Numbered from the stretch's first letter, positions 7,358 to 17,440 are shown. The stretch is DNA of 64,000 nucleotides from Thermosipho affectus (GCF_001990485.1 NZ_LBFC01000018.1:62001-126000), one strand, 5' to 3'. The notes: a model not told the origin generated them from the sequence alone. Numbers and translations: made by a program.

Positions 7358-8551
7358 ATGAGTGAGTTATTCAATAAAAAGGAGTATTTAAAAAATTTAA
7401 TTTTGAGAGTATCTCAAAGAGATGATGAAAAATTAAAAAGAGAACTAAAAGAAACTATAAAGGAATTATCCGCAGAAGAGATTGCAAAAGTTGAACAAGA
7501 ATTAATGGAAGAAGAAAGATTGTCAATTGAGAAGATTCAATCAGTCTGCGATGTACACCTGGAACTTTTTAAAGAGTACATTGATTCTGAAAAGATAGAT
7601 GTGGAAGAGTGGCATCCCATTTATATATTAATGAAAGAACATGAATATATAATCAAAAGTCTAGAAGGGCTAAAGGAATTATCTGATAAATTACTTAAAA
7701 AGAGTGATGTTCCATCTGCTTTGCCAATACTTTTAAATCTTCAAAGGTATATAGATGATTTAAACGAAGCGGAAAAATATTTTCAAAAGGAAGAAAACGT
7801 TTTATTCCCGTATATAGAAAAACATGGTATTACAAAACCCCCTGCGGTGATGTGGAAAGAGCATGATCAAGTAAGACTTTTAAGAAAAGAACTTATAGGT
7901 ATTAAAGAAAAAAGGGATTTGGAGTTAGCAAAGAATAAATTGTATGAAATTTCAATGGGATTACTTGAATTATTTTTAAACCATGTGCACAAAGAACATT
8001 CTGTTTTGTTTCCAACTGCATTGAAGTTGATAAGTGATGAGGAGTGGTTAGATATAAGGGAACAATTTGATGAAATAGGATATATAGGGATAACACCTGT
8101 GAGTGTGGAAAAAAGGGTAAAGATTGAGGAAAGAGTTTACGATGAAAATATAAAACTTCCAAGTGGAGAGTTTACATTAGAGGAATTAAAATATGTTTTA
8201 AATACATTACCGGTAGATATAACATTTGTTGATAAAAATGATGAAGTTAAATATTTTAGCGAGACGAAAGATAGGGTATTTGTAAGAAGTAGGGCAATTA
8301 TTGGAAGAAAAGTACAAAACTGTCATCCGGAAAAGAGTATAGATATTGTTAATAAAATATTGGAAGATTTTAAGTCTGGAAAAAGAGATCATGCAGATTT
8401 TTGGCTAAAGCTTGGAGAAAGGTATGTATACATTAGATATTTTGCTGTGCGCAATGAAAAAGGAGAATATTTAGGAACCCTTGAGGTTACACAGGATATA
8501 AAGCCTATTCAGGAGATTTCGGGAGAAAAGAGAATTTACGATGATAAATGA
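7358..8551 (+). CDS. DUF438-hemerythrin-PAS sensor-like protein
   Basis: 397 aa in three parts: DUF438 (about 1-85), a hemerythrin/HHE domain (about 85-235; HPIYILMKEHE, KEENVLFPYIEKHG, WKEHDQ and HVHKEHSVLFP supply the His/Glu iron ligands), and a PAS-like domain (about 260-385; RSRAIIGRKVQNCHPEKS). The di-iron centre probably senses or binds O2 or NO, as in RIC/YtfE relatives that work with hybrid cluster protein. No output domain is seen. ATG at 7358 was chosen because the promoter lies at 7307-7335 and GAGAGGAG precedes it. Confidence 0.88.
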   Translation: MSELFNKKEYLKNLILRVSQRDDEKLKRELKETIKELSAEEIAKVEQELMEEERLSIEKIQSVCDVHLELFKEYIDSEKIDVEEWHPIYILMKEHEYIIKSLEGLKELSDKLLKKSDVPSALPILLNLQRYIDDLNEAEKYFQKEENVLFPYIEKHGITKPPAVMWKEHDQVRLLRKELIGIKEKRDLELAKNKLYEISMGLLELFLNHVHKEHSVLFPTALKLISDEEWLDIREQFDEIGYIGITPVSVEKRVKIEERVYDENIKLPSGEFTLEELKYVLNTLPVDITFVDKNDEVKYFSETKDRVFVRSRAIIGRKVQNCHPEKSIDIVNKILEDFKSGKRDHADFWLKLGERYVYIRYFAVRNEKGEYLGTLEVTQDIKPIQEISGEKRIYDDK

Positions 8552-8563
8552 GGAGGTGTTGGA

Positions 8564-10222
8564 ATGTTTTGTTATCAATGTTCAGAGGCATCAAAAGGTG
8601 TAGGTTGTACAACCGTTGGGGTGTGTGGTAAAACGCCAGAAGTAGCACATCTTCAAGATTTAATTATTTGGCTTGTAAAGGGAATATCTTATTGGTCTTT
8701 AAAAGCAAAAGAGTACGGTGTAAAGGATGAAGAAGTTAATTTGTTTGTTGCGGAAATGTTGTTTGCAACTATTACAAATGTGAATTTTTCGGTTGAAAGA
8801 ATGGTTGAATTTATTGAGAGGGCATTTGAATTAAGGGATAGAATAAAGCATAAATTTTTAGACGTATATGCACAAAAAGAGGGAAAACCATTTGACGAAA
8901 AGGTTCCAGAAGCTGCAGAATGGTATAAAAAAGGCGGGGCTGATCTATACGAATTAAAGGGAATGGAAGTAGGAGTGCTTTCGGATAAAGATGAGGATAT
9001 TAGATCTCTAAAACAACTGTTGATTTACGGGTTAAAGGGTATAGCTGCATATACAGATCATGCGTATATTTTGAAGCACACAAATGATGATATTTTATAC
9101 TTTATTCAAAGAGGACTTGTTGAAACATTGAGAGATGATATAACAGCAGATGAATTAGTATCCTTGGTACTAGAAGCTGGAAAATTTGCGGTAGATGCAA
9201 TGGCATTACTTGATAAGGCAAATACCACAGAATTTGGAAATCCAGAGATTACAGAAGTGTATACGGGGACTTACAATACACCTGCGATATTGGTTAGTGG
9301 TCACGACTTGTTGGATCTTGAAGAATTGTTAAAACAGACAGAAGGAACGGGAATAATGGTTTATACGCACGGAGAAATGCTTCCGGCACATGCCTATCCA
9401 AAGTTAAAAAAATACAAACACCTTGCGGGAAACTTTGGAAGTGCATGGTGGAAACAAACACAGGAATTTGAAGAATTTGGTGGAGCAATATTGATGACTA
9501 CAAATTGTTTAGTCCCACCAAAAGGTTCTTACAAAGACAGGGTCTTTACAACTGGACTTGTAGGATTTGATAAGCTAACACATATTCCAAATAGAACAGA
9601 TGGAAAACCAAAGGATTTTTCACCTGTGATTAAGAAGGCTCTCGAGTTAGGACCAATTCCTGAGAGAAAAGGTAAAAAGCTTGTGATTGGTTTTGCACAT
9701 AACCAGGTCTTAAAACTTGCAGATAAAGTAATTGACGCGGTAAAATCAGGAGCAATTAAAAAGTTTGTAGTTATGGGTGGTTGTGACGGAAGACATCCTG
9801 GAAGGGAATATTACACGGAGTTTGCAAAAAAACTTCCAAAAGATACGGTTATTTTAACTGCAGGTTGTGCAAAGTATAGGTATAACCACCTTGATTTGGG
9901 TGATATAGACGGTATTCCAAGAATTTTGGATGCAGGTCAATGTAACGATTCTTATTCGCTTGCCGTGATTGCTTTAAAATTAAAAGAAGCCCTAGGGTTA
10001 AACGATATAAACGAATTACCAATTGCGTATAATATAGCGTGGTACGAACAAAAAGCAGTTGCAGTGTTATTGGCGCTATTGTACTTGGGAATAAAAGGAA
10101 TAAGATTGGGGCCAGTTTTACCGGCATTTGTTTCTGAAAATGTGTTAAAAGTGTTAGTTGAGAAATTCAATATTGCCCCTATCACAACAGTTGAAGAAGA
10201 TTTAAAAACATTACTCGCATAA
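8564..10222 (+). CDS. hcp: Hybrid cluster protein (hydroxylamine/NO reductase)
   Basis: 552 aa. The N-terminal Cys spacing C3-x2-C6-x8-C15-x5-C21 binds the cubane Fe-S cluster. Downstream [23 protein letters not shown] and [11 protein letters not shown] carry ligands of the hybrid Fe-S-O cluster. Family members reduce hydroxylamine in vitro and NO in vivo, protecting anaerobes from nitrosative stress. Full length. ATG has GAGGAGGTG in front. It forms an operon with the DUF438-hemerythrin gene 12 bases upstream and ends in a strong terminator. Confidence 0.96.
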   Translation: MFCYQCSEASKGVGCTTVGVCGKTPEVAHLQDLIIWLVKGISYWSLKAKEYGVKDEEVNLFVAEMLFATITNVNFSVERMVEFIERAFELRDRIKHKFLDVYAQKEGKPFDEKVPEAAEWYKKGGADLYELKGMEVGVLSDKDEDIRSLKQLLIYGLKGIAAYTDHAYILKHTNDDILYFIQRGLVETLRDDITADELVSLVLEAGKFAVDAMALLDKANTTEFGNPEITEVYTGTYNTPAILVSGHDLLDLEELLKQTEGTGIMVYTHGEMLPAHAYPKLKKYKHLAGNFGSAWWKQTQEFEEFGGAILMTTNCLVPPKGSYKDRVFTTGLVGFDKLTHIPNRTDGKPKDFSPVIKKALELGPIPERKGKKLVIGFAHNQVLKLADKVIDAVKSGAIKKFVVMGGCDGRHPGREYYTEFAKKLPKDTVILTAGCAKYRYNHLDLGDIDGIPRILDAGQCNDSYSLAVIALKLKEALGLNDINELPIAYNIAWYEQKAVAVLLALLYLGIKGIRLGPVLPAFVSENVLKVLVEKFNIAPITTVEEDLKTLLA

Positions 10223-10227
10223 ATAAA

Positions 10228-10256
10228 ATCCCCATCCAATCGGATGGGGATTTTTT
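10228..10256 (+). terminator. Terminator after hcp
   Basis: A 10-bp stem, ATCCCCATCC (10228-10237) and GGATGGGGAT (10242-10251), with a four-base loop and a T run to 10256. Confidence 0.93.
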
Positions 10257-10323
10257 CCTTTCTTAAAAATTCTTCATATTTACTTAAAAATGTAAATATA
10301 AAATAAAAAGTGTAAAAAATGGC

Positions 10324-10348
10324 TATATACATGTATTTGATGTATATA
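10324..10348. promoter_or_regulatory. Inverted repeat upstream of the sugar ABC operon
   Basis: TATATACAT (10324-10332) and ATGTATATA (10340-10348) with a 7-base gap, about 100 bases before the binding-protein gene. A candidate operator. The downstream -10 is probably TATAAT at 10409-10414 with no clear -35. Confidence 0.4.
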
Positions 10349-10446
10349 TATTTGAATATTTTGCATTTTTTTTATATTTCGCCCTTTTTTATCTTAATTA
10401 TTTTTTTTTATAATAAATTAAACCAAAAAACAGGAGGTGGAGAGCT

Positions 10447-11760
10447 ATGAAAAAAGTGTTAATTTTTGCTCTTGTTATTTTAAGTGTTTTAAGTTTTTCA
10501 AAGGTTACTATAGAATTTTGGCATGCTATGAGTGGATGGAGAATAGAACTATTAGAAAACATGGCAAAGGAATTTATGGCGACTCATCCAAACATAGAAA
10601 TTAGGGTTCAGTATACGGGATCATATAGAGATACATTTAACAAAACGATAGCGGCTGTAAAGGCTGGAAATCCTCCACATGTTGTTCAGATTTACGATAT
10701 AGGTACAAGGGCTATGATAGATGGAAATATTGCCGTTCCAATAGGAAATTTAATTGAAGAGGATCCTACAATTGATTTGGGAGCATTTTTGCCACAAGTT
10801 TTAAATTACTATACAGTGGATGGAAAGTTATATTCTATGCCATTTAACTCTTCAAATGCCATTTTATTTTACAATAAAACTGCATTTAAAGAAGCAGGTC
10901 TTGACCCAAAAAGACCACCAAGGACATTTGATGAATTAATAGAATACAGTAGAAAATTAGTAAAGAAAGATGAAAAGGGAAATATAATAAGGTATGGACT
11001 TACTTGGCCTACACACTCTTGGTTCTTTGAACAATTAATGGCTGTTCAAGATGCACCACTTGTTAATAACGACAATGGTAGGGGGAGTAAAAGACCAGAT
11101 GAAGCAGTTTTTAACAGCGAAGCTGGAAAGAGAATTTTTGAACTTCTTGCACAAATGACAAAAGAAGGATTGTTAATAAATACAAAGAGAGAAGATTGGA
11201 GTGGAGCAAGGCAAATCTTTTTATCTGGAAAAGCTGCAATGTTACTGTATTCTACGTCTGATGTAAAGTTTATAACGGAAACTGCAAAGAAAAATGGTTG
11301 GGAAGTAGGAACAGCATTCCTTCCAAAGCCATCTCTTTCTATACAAGGTGGAGTTGTAATTGGTGGAGGCTCTCTCTGGATCTTGAAGAATCATCCAAAG
11401 AAAGAGATAGATGCAGCATGGGAATTTGTAAAATGGATGACAGAACCAAAACAACAGATAAGATGGCACAATGAAACAGGTTATTTCCCAGTAAGAAAAG
11501 ATGCCGTAGAACAACTGTTAATGGAAGGATTCTATGCAGAAAAACCGAATTATTTGACCGCTATTTTCCAATTGTTGTTGTCAAAACAAACACCAAATAC
11601 AAATGGTGCAATAATAGGTGTATTCCCGGAAACAAGGGAAATTATTGAAACAGCATATGAAAAAGTGATAAATGGTCAAATGACTGTAGAACAAGCACTT
11701 AATTGGGCTGCTGGAGAAGTAACAAAGGCACTGAAAAAATATAACAGGTTGTACAAGTAA
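10447..11760 (+). CDS. Sugar ABC transporter, extracellular solute-binding protein (family 1)
   Basis: 437 aa. A signal peptide (about 1-19, MKKVLIFALVILSVLSFSK) without a lipobox Cys suggests a soluble periplasmic protein. ITIEFWHAMSG-like starts, VVQIYDIGTRAMIDG, and the C-terminal PNTNGAIIGVFPETREIIE match UgpB-like binding proteins. The ligand is unknown; the GH36-like gene at the end of the operon hints at an alpha-galactoside. ATG follows AGGAGGTGG. It heads an operon with two permeases and the GH36-like gene; no ATPase gene is here, so a shared ATPase is needed. Confidence 0.9.
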   Translation: MKKVLIFALVILSVLSFSKVTIEFWHAMSGWRIELLENMAKEFMATHPNIEIRVQYTGSYRDTFNKTIAAVKAGNPPHVVQIYDIGTRAMIDGNIAVPIGNLIEEDPTIDLGAFLPQVLNYYTVDGKLYSMPFNSSNAILFYNKTAFKEAGLDPKRPPRTFDELIEYSRKLVKKDEKGNIIRYGLTWPTHSWFFEQLMAVQDAPLVNNDNGRGSKRPDEAVFNSEAGKRIFELLAQMTKEGLLINTKREDWSGARQIFLSGKAAMLLYSTSDVKFITETAKKNGWEVGTAFLPKPSLSIQGGVVIGGGSLWILKNHPKKEIDAAWEFVKWMTEPKQQIRWHNETGYFPVRKDAVEQLLMEGFYAEKPNYLTAIFQLLLSKQTPNTNGAIIGVFPETREIIETAYEKVINGQMTVEQALNWAAGEVTKALKKYNRLYK

Positions 11761-11763
11761 AAT

Positions 11764-11786
11764 TGTGCCCCGTTTGGGGCACTTTC
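11764..11786 (+). other. Hairpin between binding-protein and permease genes
   Basis: GTGCCCC (11764-11770), loop GTTT, GGGGCAC (11775-11781), followed by TTTCTT. It starts right after the binding-protein stop and ends just before the next ribosome site. It could partly terminate transcription or stabilise the upstream mRNA, giving more binding protein than permease. Confidence 0.7.
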
Positions 11787-11801
11787 TTGGGAGGTGTAAT
11801 A

Positions 11802-12668
11802 TTGAGAAAATTAACGCCTTATTTTCTTTTAATTCCCACTTTTGTTATTATAATACTATTTATATATACGCCTGCTTTTAACTCATTTAAAATGAGTTTT
11901 TTTCAAGAAACTTATTTTGGAGATAAAAAAGTATTTGTGGGGTTTGACAACTACATAGATTTGTTTAGTGACAATGAGTATTATAACGTTTTGAAAAATA
12001 CTTTTATTTATTCATTTGTAAGTGTAGGACTTACTATATTTTTATCTTTTTTGATTTCACAGCTACTAATATTGGATTTACCAGGTACAAAAGTTGTTAG
12101 AACTTTGATTTTTTCACCATATGCAGTTTCGCCTGCTATTTCTGCAACTTTGTGGGCTATGTTGTTTACACCAACTGCAGGGTTGTTTAGTTATTTATTT
12201 CAGATTACATTCAACTTAGATGTTAAGTGGTTAACAACCAAGCCATATTCAATGATTGCAATTATAGCTGCAACGGTTTGGAAGATGTTGCCGTTTGATT
12301 TAATTTTCTACATAGCAGCTCTTCAAAATATACCAGATTCCATTTTGGAATCTTCTTTAATGGATGGAGCAAATGGGTGGATTAGAATGTGGAGGATAAA
12401 ATTCCCACTAGTTACACCTATAACGTTTTATTTGTTTATTATGAATTTTACAACTACGATGTTTTCATCATTTGGAATTATCGATATTATGACTCGCGGA
12501 GGACCTTTAAATAGTACAACTAACATGATATACAGACTTTATTTAGATGGTTTTGCGTTTCAGGATAACGGGCTTGCATCAGCTCAATCGGTGGTCATGT
12601 TTGGTATAATGTCGATAATTACTTATCTTTACTTTAAATTTGTCGAAGGAAAAGTTCACTATCAGTGA
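11802..12668 (+). CDS. Sugar ABC transporter permease, MalF/UgpA type
   Basis: 288-aa inner-membrane protein with six predicted membrane segments; the first spans about residues 5-25. The EAA loop ESSLMDGANGWIRMWRIKFPLVTP contacts the ATPase and marks it as a CUT1-family permease. TTG at 11802 was chosen because GGGAGGTG ends 5 bases before it and the hairpin occupies the region upstream. It pairs with the following permease, nine bases downstream. Confidence 0.9.
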   Translation: MRKLTPYFLLIPTFVIIILFIYTPAFNSFKMSFFQETYFGDKKVFVGFDNYIDLFSDNEYYNVLKNTFIYSFVSVGLTIFLSFLISQLLILDLPGTKVVRTLIFSPYAVSPAISATLWAMLFTPTAGLFSYLFQITFNLDVKWLTTKPYSMIAIIAATVWKMLPFDLIFYIAALQNIPDSILESSLMDGANGWIRMWRIKFPLVTPITFYLFIMNFTTTMFSSFGIIDIMTRGGPLNSTTNMIYRLYLDGFAFQDNGLASAQSVVMFGIMSIITYLYFKFVEGKVHYQ

Positions 12669-12677
12669 GGTGAAAAT

Positions 12678-13511
12678 ATGAAGATAAAGAATAGATGGAC
12701 CTTTATTATCTTTGAAATCCTTTTAATATTTGTGGGATTGGTAATGTTTGCACCTATTTTGCTTGCCTTTTTCATGAGTTTTATGAAACCTTCAGAAGTT
12801 TTTAGGTTTCCACCGAAGGTTATTCCAAGTAGTTTTTATTGGCAAAATTATAAAGAGGCATTAAAATTGGTTCCTTTGGGAAGAATGTTGGTTAATTCTT
12901 TAATTGTTTCGGTATTTATAACTGTCGGAAAGTTGATAACGGGTGTTTTAGCGGGGTATGCATTTTCCAATTTTAATTTCAAAGGTAAAAAAATAGCCTT
13001 TTCTACGTTATTTGTAACGTTATTTTTACCAGCTGAAACTGTAATGATAGTTCCAATGTTTTTGCTAATGAAATCTCTTGGTTGGGTAAATACATACTAT
13101 GCGCTGATAATTCCGTTTACCGCAAGTGCAACAAATACATTCCTTATGAGGCAACATTTTAGAACTATACCTTTGGAATTAAGTGATGCTGCAAGAATAG
13201 ATGGAGCAACTCCCATGCAATATCTTTTGAAGGTATTATTACCGCTGTCAAAGTCTATGATTGGAGGTGCAGCACTTATAAACTTTGTATATGCCTGGAA
13301 TATGTATCTTTGGCCACTTGTTATAACAATGGATGATAAAATGAAAACAGTACAAATAGGTGTTAAAATGCTTATTGATGCGGAAGCGGCAAACAATTGG
13401 GGAACTATTATGGCAGGTACTATGATAGCACTTGCTCCTACATTGTTGATTTTCTTTTTAATACAAAACTTATTTGTTAAGAGTTTGGTAAGTAGTGGAC
13501 TAAAGGGATGA
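12678..13511 (+). CDS. Sugar ABC transporter permease, MalG/UgpE type
   Basis: 277-aa inner-membrane protein with six predicted helices; the first is at about 10-32. EAA loop: SDAARIDGATPMQYLLKVLL. The C-terminus ends in KSLVSSGLKG, as in MalG-type proteins. ATG follows GAGGTG. Third gene of the ABC operon, forming the channel with the MalF-type partner. Confidence 0.92.
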   Translation: MKIKNRWTFIIFEILLIFVGLVMFAPILLAFFMSFMKPSEVFRFPPKVIPSSFYWQNYKEALKLVPLGRMLVNSLIVSVFITVGKLITGVLAGYAFSNFNFKGKKIAFSTLFVTLFLPAETVMIVPMFLLMKSLGWVNTYYALIIPFTASATNTFLMRQHFRTIPLELSDAARIDGATPMQYLLKVLLPLSKSMIGGAALINFVYAWNMYLWPLVITMDDKMKTVQIGVKMLIDAEAANNWGTIMAGTMIALAPTLLIFFLIQNLFVKSLVSSGLKG

Positions 13512-13556
13512 ATTTTGTATATAATATAGTTGAATAACAACATGGGAGCTGTTTAT

Positions 13557-14882
13557 ATGGAGTTGTTGATAGAAAAAGAAGAAATAAAAAACGGAGAAAT
13601 AATTACGGGAAAAGTTAAAGGAAAATTGGGAAAAGTTAAGATATATGAAGCTAGACTTCAAGGGGATATTGTTTTAAAGGGATGGGATGATAACAAAAAA
13701 ATTGATTATTTTTTTGCAACGGAAAAAAGTTTTTTTGGTTATTTATCTTCGAAAATTGGGCATCCATTTTTCGTGGTAAAAGATGATATAGTGGAATGCT
13801 ATATAGATTATTACGACACGGAATTTGACGATTATGTAGAAATAGAACCATTGGTTATTTTGCATGGAAACGTGGATATGTTGGTGAACGTATATTCTGA
13901 TATGGTTAAAAAAAATTTAGAAACTTCATTTTCCAATTGGAATCCAGTGGGGTGGTCATGTAAATGGAATTGTCTTACTAATTTCAAAGAGAGCTTAGAC
14001 TATGCAAAAAAATATCCATTTGAAGTTTTTCAAATAGATTTTTGGTATAAAAATATAGGAGATTGGGAACCTAAGTTTTCATCGTTTGAAGAAATAGCAG
14101 AAGAAATCAAAAGTTATGGGATGAAACCTGGGATCTGGATAGCCCCTTTTGTAGTTTTGGAAGGATCAGATATTTTTAAAGAAAAAAAGAATTGGTTTGT
14201 AAAAGATGAAAAAGGGAATCCAAAGAAGATATACAATATAAATGGAAAAGGATTATACGCGCTCGATTTAACAAATAATGAAGTGGAAGAGCATATAAGG
14301 AATATTTTTTTAAGAATTAAAAATGCGGGATTTGAATACTTTAAGTTAGATTTTCTTTTTGCTGGTATTGTCAAAGGAAAGAGAAAGGAAAGTGTAACAC
14401 CAATACAATCATACAGAAAAGGGTTAAAATTAATTAGAGACTTACTTGGTGAATTTATAGTTGGAGTAAGGGCTCCTCTTTTACCTTCTATAGGCTATGT
14501 GGATGGAATGAAGATAACGAATATGTCAGAAAAAGGTCTATATGGTGCACTAAGGGATGTTATAACAAGATATTTTATGAACGGTAGATGGTGGTGGAAT
14601 GCGCCAGATTTTTCCCTTGGAAATAATATAAGTACCACCCAAAAAAAGTTGTTTTTCATGACTGTAGGAATTTTAAATAATATGTTATTTTTGTCAGATA
14701 GTCTAAAAGGAAATTTGGAGAATTACCTTTTTAAAGCAGCGTTGAAATTACGTGGAGGCAAGGTTTTTGTAAAGAATATAGGAGCAAAAGGATATGAAAT
14801 AAAAGCAATTGGTACAAATATAGGGGATGTACGCTTTAGATTATGTATAGAAACGGAAAAATCGGAATTTTATATAGAGTAA
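13557..14882 (+). CDS. Compact GH36-like (alpha-galactosidase-related) protein
   Basis: 441 aa, shorter than usual GH36 enzymes (over 520). The (beta/alpha)8 part is visible: WNPVGWSCKWN, FQIDFWYKNIGDWEP, GMKPGIWIAPF, and FEYFKLDFLFAG, in which Asp265 is the likely nucleophile. The later DGMKITNM corresponds to the DGMRI-x-x-D region that normally supplies the acid/base Asp, but Asn/Met stand there, and NAPD replaces the usual DPD. No signal peptide: a cytoplasmic enzyme for the imported sugar. ATG 13557 follows GGGAG. Possibly altered activity; family call firm, substrate inferred. Confidence 0.75.
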   Translation: MELLIEKEEIKNGEIITGKVKGKLGKVKIYEARLQGDIVLKGWDDNKKIDYFFATEKSFFGYLSSKIGHPFFVVKDDIVECYIDYYDTEFDDYVEIEPLVILHGNVDMLVNVYSDMVKKNLETSFSNWNPVGWSCKWNCLTNFKESLDYAKKYPFEVFQIDFWYKNIGDWEPKFSSFEEIAEEIKSYGMKPGIWIAPFVVLEGSDIFKEKKNWFVKDEKGNPKKIYNINGKGLYALDLTNNEVEEHIRNIFLRIKNAGFEYFKLDFLFAGIVKGKRKESVTPIQSYRKGLKLIRDLLGEFIVGVRAPLLPSIGYVDGMKITNMSEKGLYGALRDVITRYFMNGRWWWNAPDFSLGNNISTTQKKLFFMTVGILNNMLFLSDSLKGNLENYLFKAALKLRGGKVFVKNIGAKGYEIKAIGTNIGDVRFRLCIETEKSEFYIE

Positions 14883-14903
14883 CGATAACTGTTTATAGTA
14901 AAG

Positions 14904-17363
14904 TTAATTTATCAATTTTGAAAACTCGCTTAAAGATTGTGGTTTGCCAAAATAATATCCTTGAAAAAGTTTAAACCCTATCATAGAAAGAATTTCAAGT
15001 TGTCGAGCGTTTTCCACACCTTCAGGAATTGCTATTAGATTAAAAGTTTCGCAAATACTGTAGATTGCTTTTAGAAGGTTGATGTTTTTTTCATCATCAA
15101 TGTTTTTAACAAATTCTCTGTCAATTTTTAGTATGTCGAAAGGTAAATTTCTAAGGTAACTTAGAGAGGAATACCCTGTTCCAAAATCATCAAGACACAG
15201 TTTTATACCTTCTGCTTTTAATCTAGAAATATTTTCTTTTACTGTGTTATCGTAGCTTAAGAATAAGTTTTCTGTTATTTCAAAGACGATTTTTTGGGAT
15301 GGAATATTGTATTTTTCCATTATCTTTAAGTAATTAATTGGAAAGTCTGGTTCTTTAATTTGAACGGGACTTATATTTATATCTATAAACTTGAGTTTTG
15401 GATTTTTTTTCAAAAAATCCATAACTTTTTCAAAAATCTGTAGAGAAACATCTGTTATCTTTCTGGATTTTTCCAGAAAATTAAGAAATTCACTAGGTGG
15501 AATGATTTTTCCATCTTTTTTCCATCTTATTAATACTTCGGCACCAATTATCTTTCTATCTTCGGTGGATATAGGTTGCAGGAAAGGAATAAATTCTTGG
15601 TTTCTAATTGCTATTTTTATGAGATTTTCCTTTTTTATTTCTTTTTGGATTTGGTCTTCAATTTCTTTAGAATATATGACTTCTTTATTACTTTCTTTTG
15701 CTTTTGAAAGTGAAAGGGTTGCTTTTCTGATTATTTCTTCTAGATCTTCGGAATTTTTAAATACGTAAGATCCTATAAAGAAATTTTGTTCTAGTGTTGA
15801 AAGGTCTTTTTTTAGCTTTGCGATAATTTCTTTGGTTTTCTCAAGCGCATTTATGGGATCTATATCCAAATCCTTTATTAAAAACCAAAATTCGTCATTT
15901 TGTGCTCTTGAGATTATCACATCAAGACCTTCTTTTTTTGTGAATTCTTTTAACGTGTTTGAAACTTCTCTTAGAAGTTGATCACCAAACTTATGTCCTT
16001 TTATGGAATTTATCCATTTAAAGCCCTTTATATCTATTAATATTAGCGAATGATAGAGAAGAGAGGATAAATTTCCCATTTGTTTTACAATGTATGTTTT
16101 GTTAAATGTGTCCGTTAAAGGGTCTTTTTCCAGTAGATTTGAAAGTTTTGATGAAAGCATCTTTTCTTTGGAAATATCAGTATATATCGTATAAAGAAAT
16201 ACTTTATCGTCAATTTCAAATTTTACCGCACGAATTTTTACGAAAACGCTTTTTCCATCTTTTGCCTTTCTTATAGTTTCATATGTTGCATATCCATTTT
16301 TTAAGACTTCAAGTATAATGAGTTTTGATTCTGATTTTAAATATGATGGTACGATACTTTCTATATTTTCAAGTCTTTTAAGTTTGAAAAGGTTGGTAAA
16401 TTGTCTGTTGCATTCTATTATCTTTCCTTTTGGAGTGATTATTGCAACAGCATCAGGTATGTTTTTAAAGAGCGTAGAAAAAAGTTTGTCCGCTATAGTG
16501 TGTTTCTTTGAGTATTCCATTTCTTTGGTAATATTTCTAAATAGGTATACAATTCCATTTTTAAAAGATAGTTTTTTAACGATATAGTATGTGTTGTTTT
16601 TGAATATTACTTCATCGTTGTTAAAACTTTCTTCTAGTTTTTTATTTATTATATTGTTGAAATTAAGATTTAAAATCTTGCTTGCTGTTTTATTTAAGTC
16701 TAAGACGTATCCTTGGTTGTCTAGTACTATTATTCCATCGGAAAAGGACATTAAGAGTTCGTCTTTTAATTCATCTAAGATATTAAGCCAAGATCTTCTT
16801 ATCAATATAAACATAGTAATGAAAAAAGATAAAGAGACAGAAAACAAGATTCTTAGCGTATTTTTAGAAAAAAACAATATTTCAAGGGAGATATAAAATA
16901 ACAGTGTTGAAGATATGAGAATAATACTATGTTTTATACTTTTCTTTATATTTGCTTTTAAAATATTTGAAAAAGAGAGAAAAAGAATAATTGCGCCGTA
17001 GATTACTAATAACATAGAAAATATTCTATTTTCAAGTAAAATATCTGATTTACCGAATAAAAATAAATTTGGAATGTTTAGCAAGAAGATTGGAATAGAG
17101 ATAAGGATTCTTTCTTTTATATTTGTTTTTTCTCCGTTTATATCTTTTGAAAAGACATAAAAAGCGGGAATTAGCGTGAGACCTATGATATTTTCTAAAT
17201 ATTGTATGTAAAGGTTATTTGTTTTGAATTTCAAAGCTTCTAAAAATGTTAGAATGAATAATATAGAAACTACGTGAATAAAAACTTTGGATAGTCTGTA
17301 TAGTCTCCTTTCAAGTAGATATATAACAAAAACAATGTTTATTGTTAACACAGCTAAGATCAT
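14904..17363 (-). CDS. Membrane c-di-GMP phosphodiesterase with 7TM, PAS, degenerate GGDEF and EAL domains
   Basis: 819 aa. About seven N-terminal membrane helices (1-190) resemble the 7TM region of some histidine kinases. Two PAS domains follow (about 200-275 and 295-395; GIIVLDNQGYVLDLNKTA and AVAIITPKGKIIECNRQF). The GGDEF domain (about 410-560) reads QNDEF at its signature and is probably inactive as a cyclase. The EAL domain (about 575-815) keeps EVL, NIS, ITE, DDFGTGYSSL, KIDREF, GVE and QGYYFGKP, so it should hydrolyse c-di-GMP. ATG has GGAGGG. Convergent to the GH36-like gene with no obvious terminator between. Confidence 0.93.
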   Translation of the reverse strand: MILAVLTINIVFVIYLLERRLYRLSKVFIHVVSILFILTFLEALKFKTNNLYIQYLENIIGLTLIPAFYVFSKDINGEKTNIKERILISIPIFLLNIPNLFLFGKSDILLENRIFSMLLVIYGAIILFLSFSNILKANIKKSIKHSIILISSTLLFYISLEILFFSKNTLRILFSVSLSFFITMFILIRRSWLNILDELKDELLMSFSDGIIVLDNQGYVLDLNKTASKILNLNFNNIINKKLEESFNNDEVIFKNNTYYIVKKLSFKNGIVYLFRNITKEMEYSKKHTIADKLFSTLFKNIPDAVAIITPKGKIIECNRQFTNLFKLKRLENIESIVPSYLKSESKLIILEVLKNGYATYETIRKAKDGKSVFVKIRAVKFEIDDKVFLYTIYTDISKEKMLSSKLSNLLEKDPLTDTFNKTYIVKQMGNLSSLLYHSLILIDIKGFKWINSIKGHKFGDQLLREVSNTLKEFTKKEGLDVIISRAQNDEFWFLIKDLDIDPINALEKTKEIIAKLKKDLSTLEQNFFIGSYVFKNSEDLEEIIRKATLSLSKAKESNKEVIYSKEIEDQIQKEIKKENLIKIAIRNQEFIPFLQPISTEDRKIIGAEVLIRWKKDGKIIPPSEFLNFLEKSRKITDVSLQIFEKVMDFLKKNPKLKFIDINISPVQIKEPDFPINYLKIMEKYNIPSQKIVFEITENLFLSYDNTVKENISRLKAEGIKLCLDDFGTGYSSLSYLRNLPFDILKIDREFVKNIDDEKNINLLKAIYSICETFNLIAIPEGVENARQLEILSMIGFKLFQGYYFGKPQSLSEFSKLIN

Positions 17364-17420
17364 TTAATCCCTCCACAAAGTTTCGTTGTATTAAAATTAT
17401 ACATCTAATTAAGGAAAATA

Positions 17421-17440
17421 AAAGCCCCTTAAGGGGCTTT
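17421..17440 (-). terminator. Terminator after Cache chemoreceptor
   Basis: AAAGCCCC/GGGGCTTT with loop TTAA, followed on the minus strand by TATTTTCC. It lies just after the receptor's stop codon and before the 7TM-EAL gene. Confidence 0.85.
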
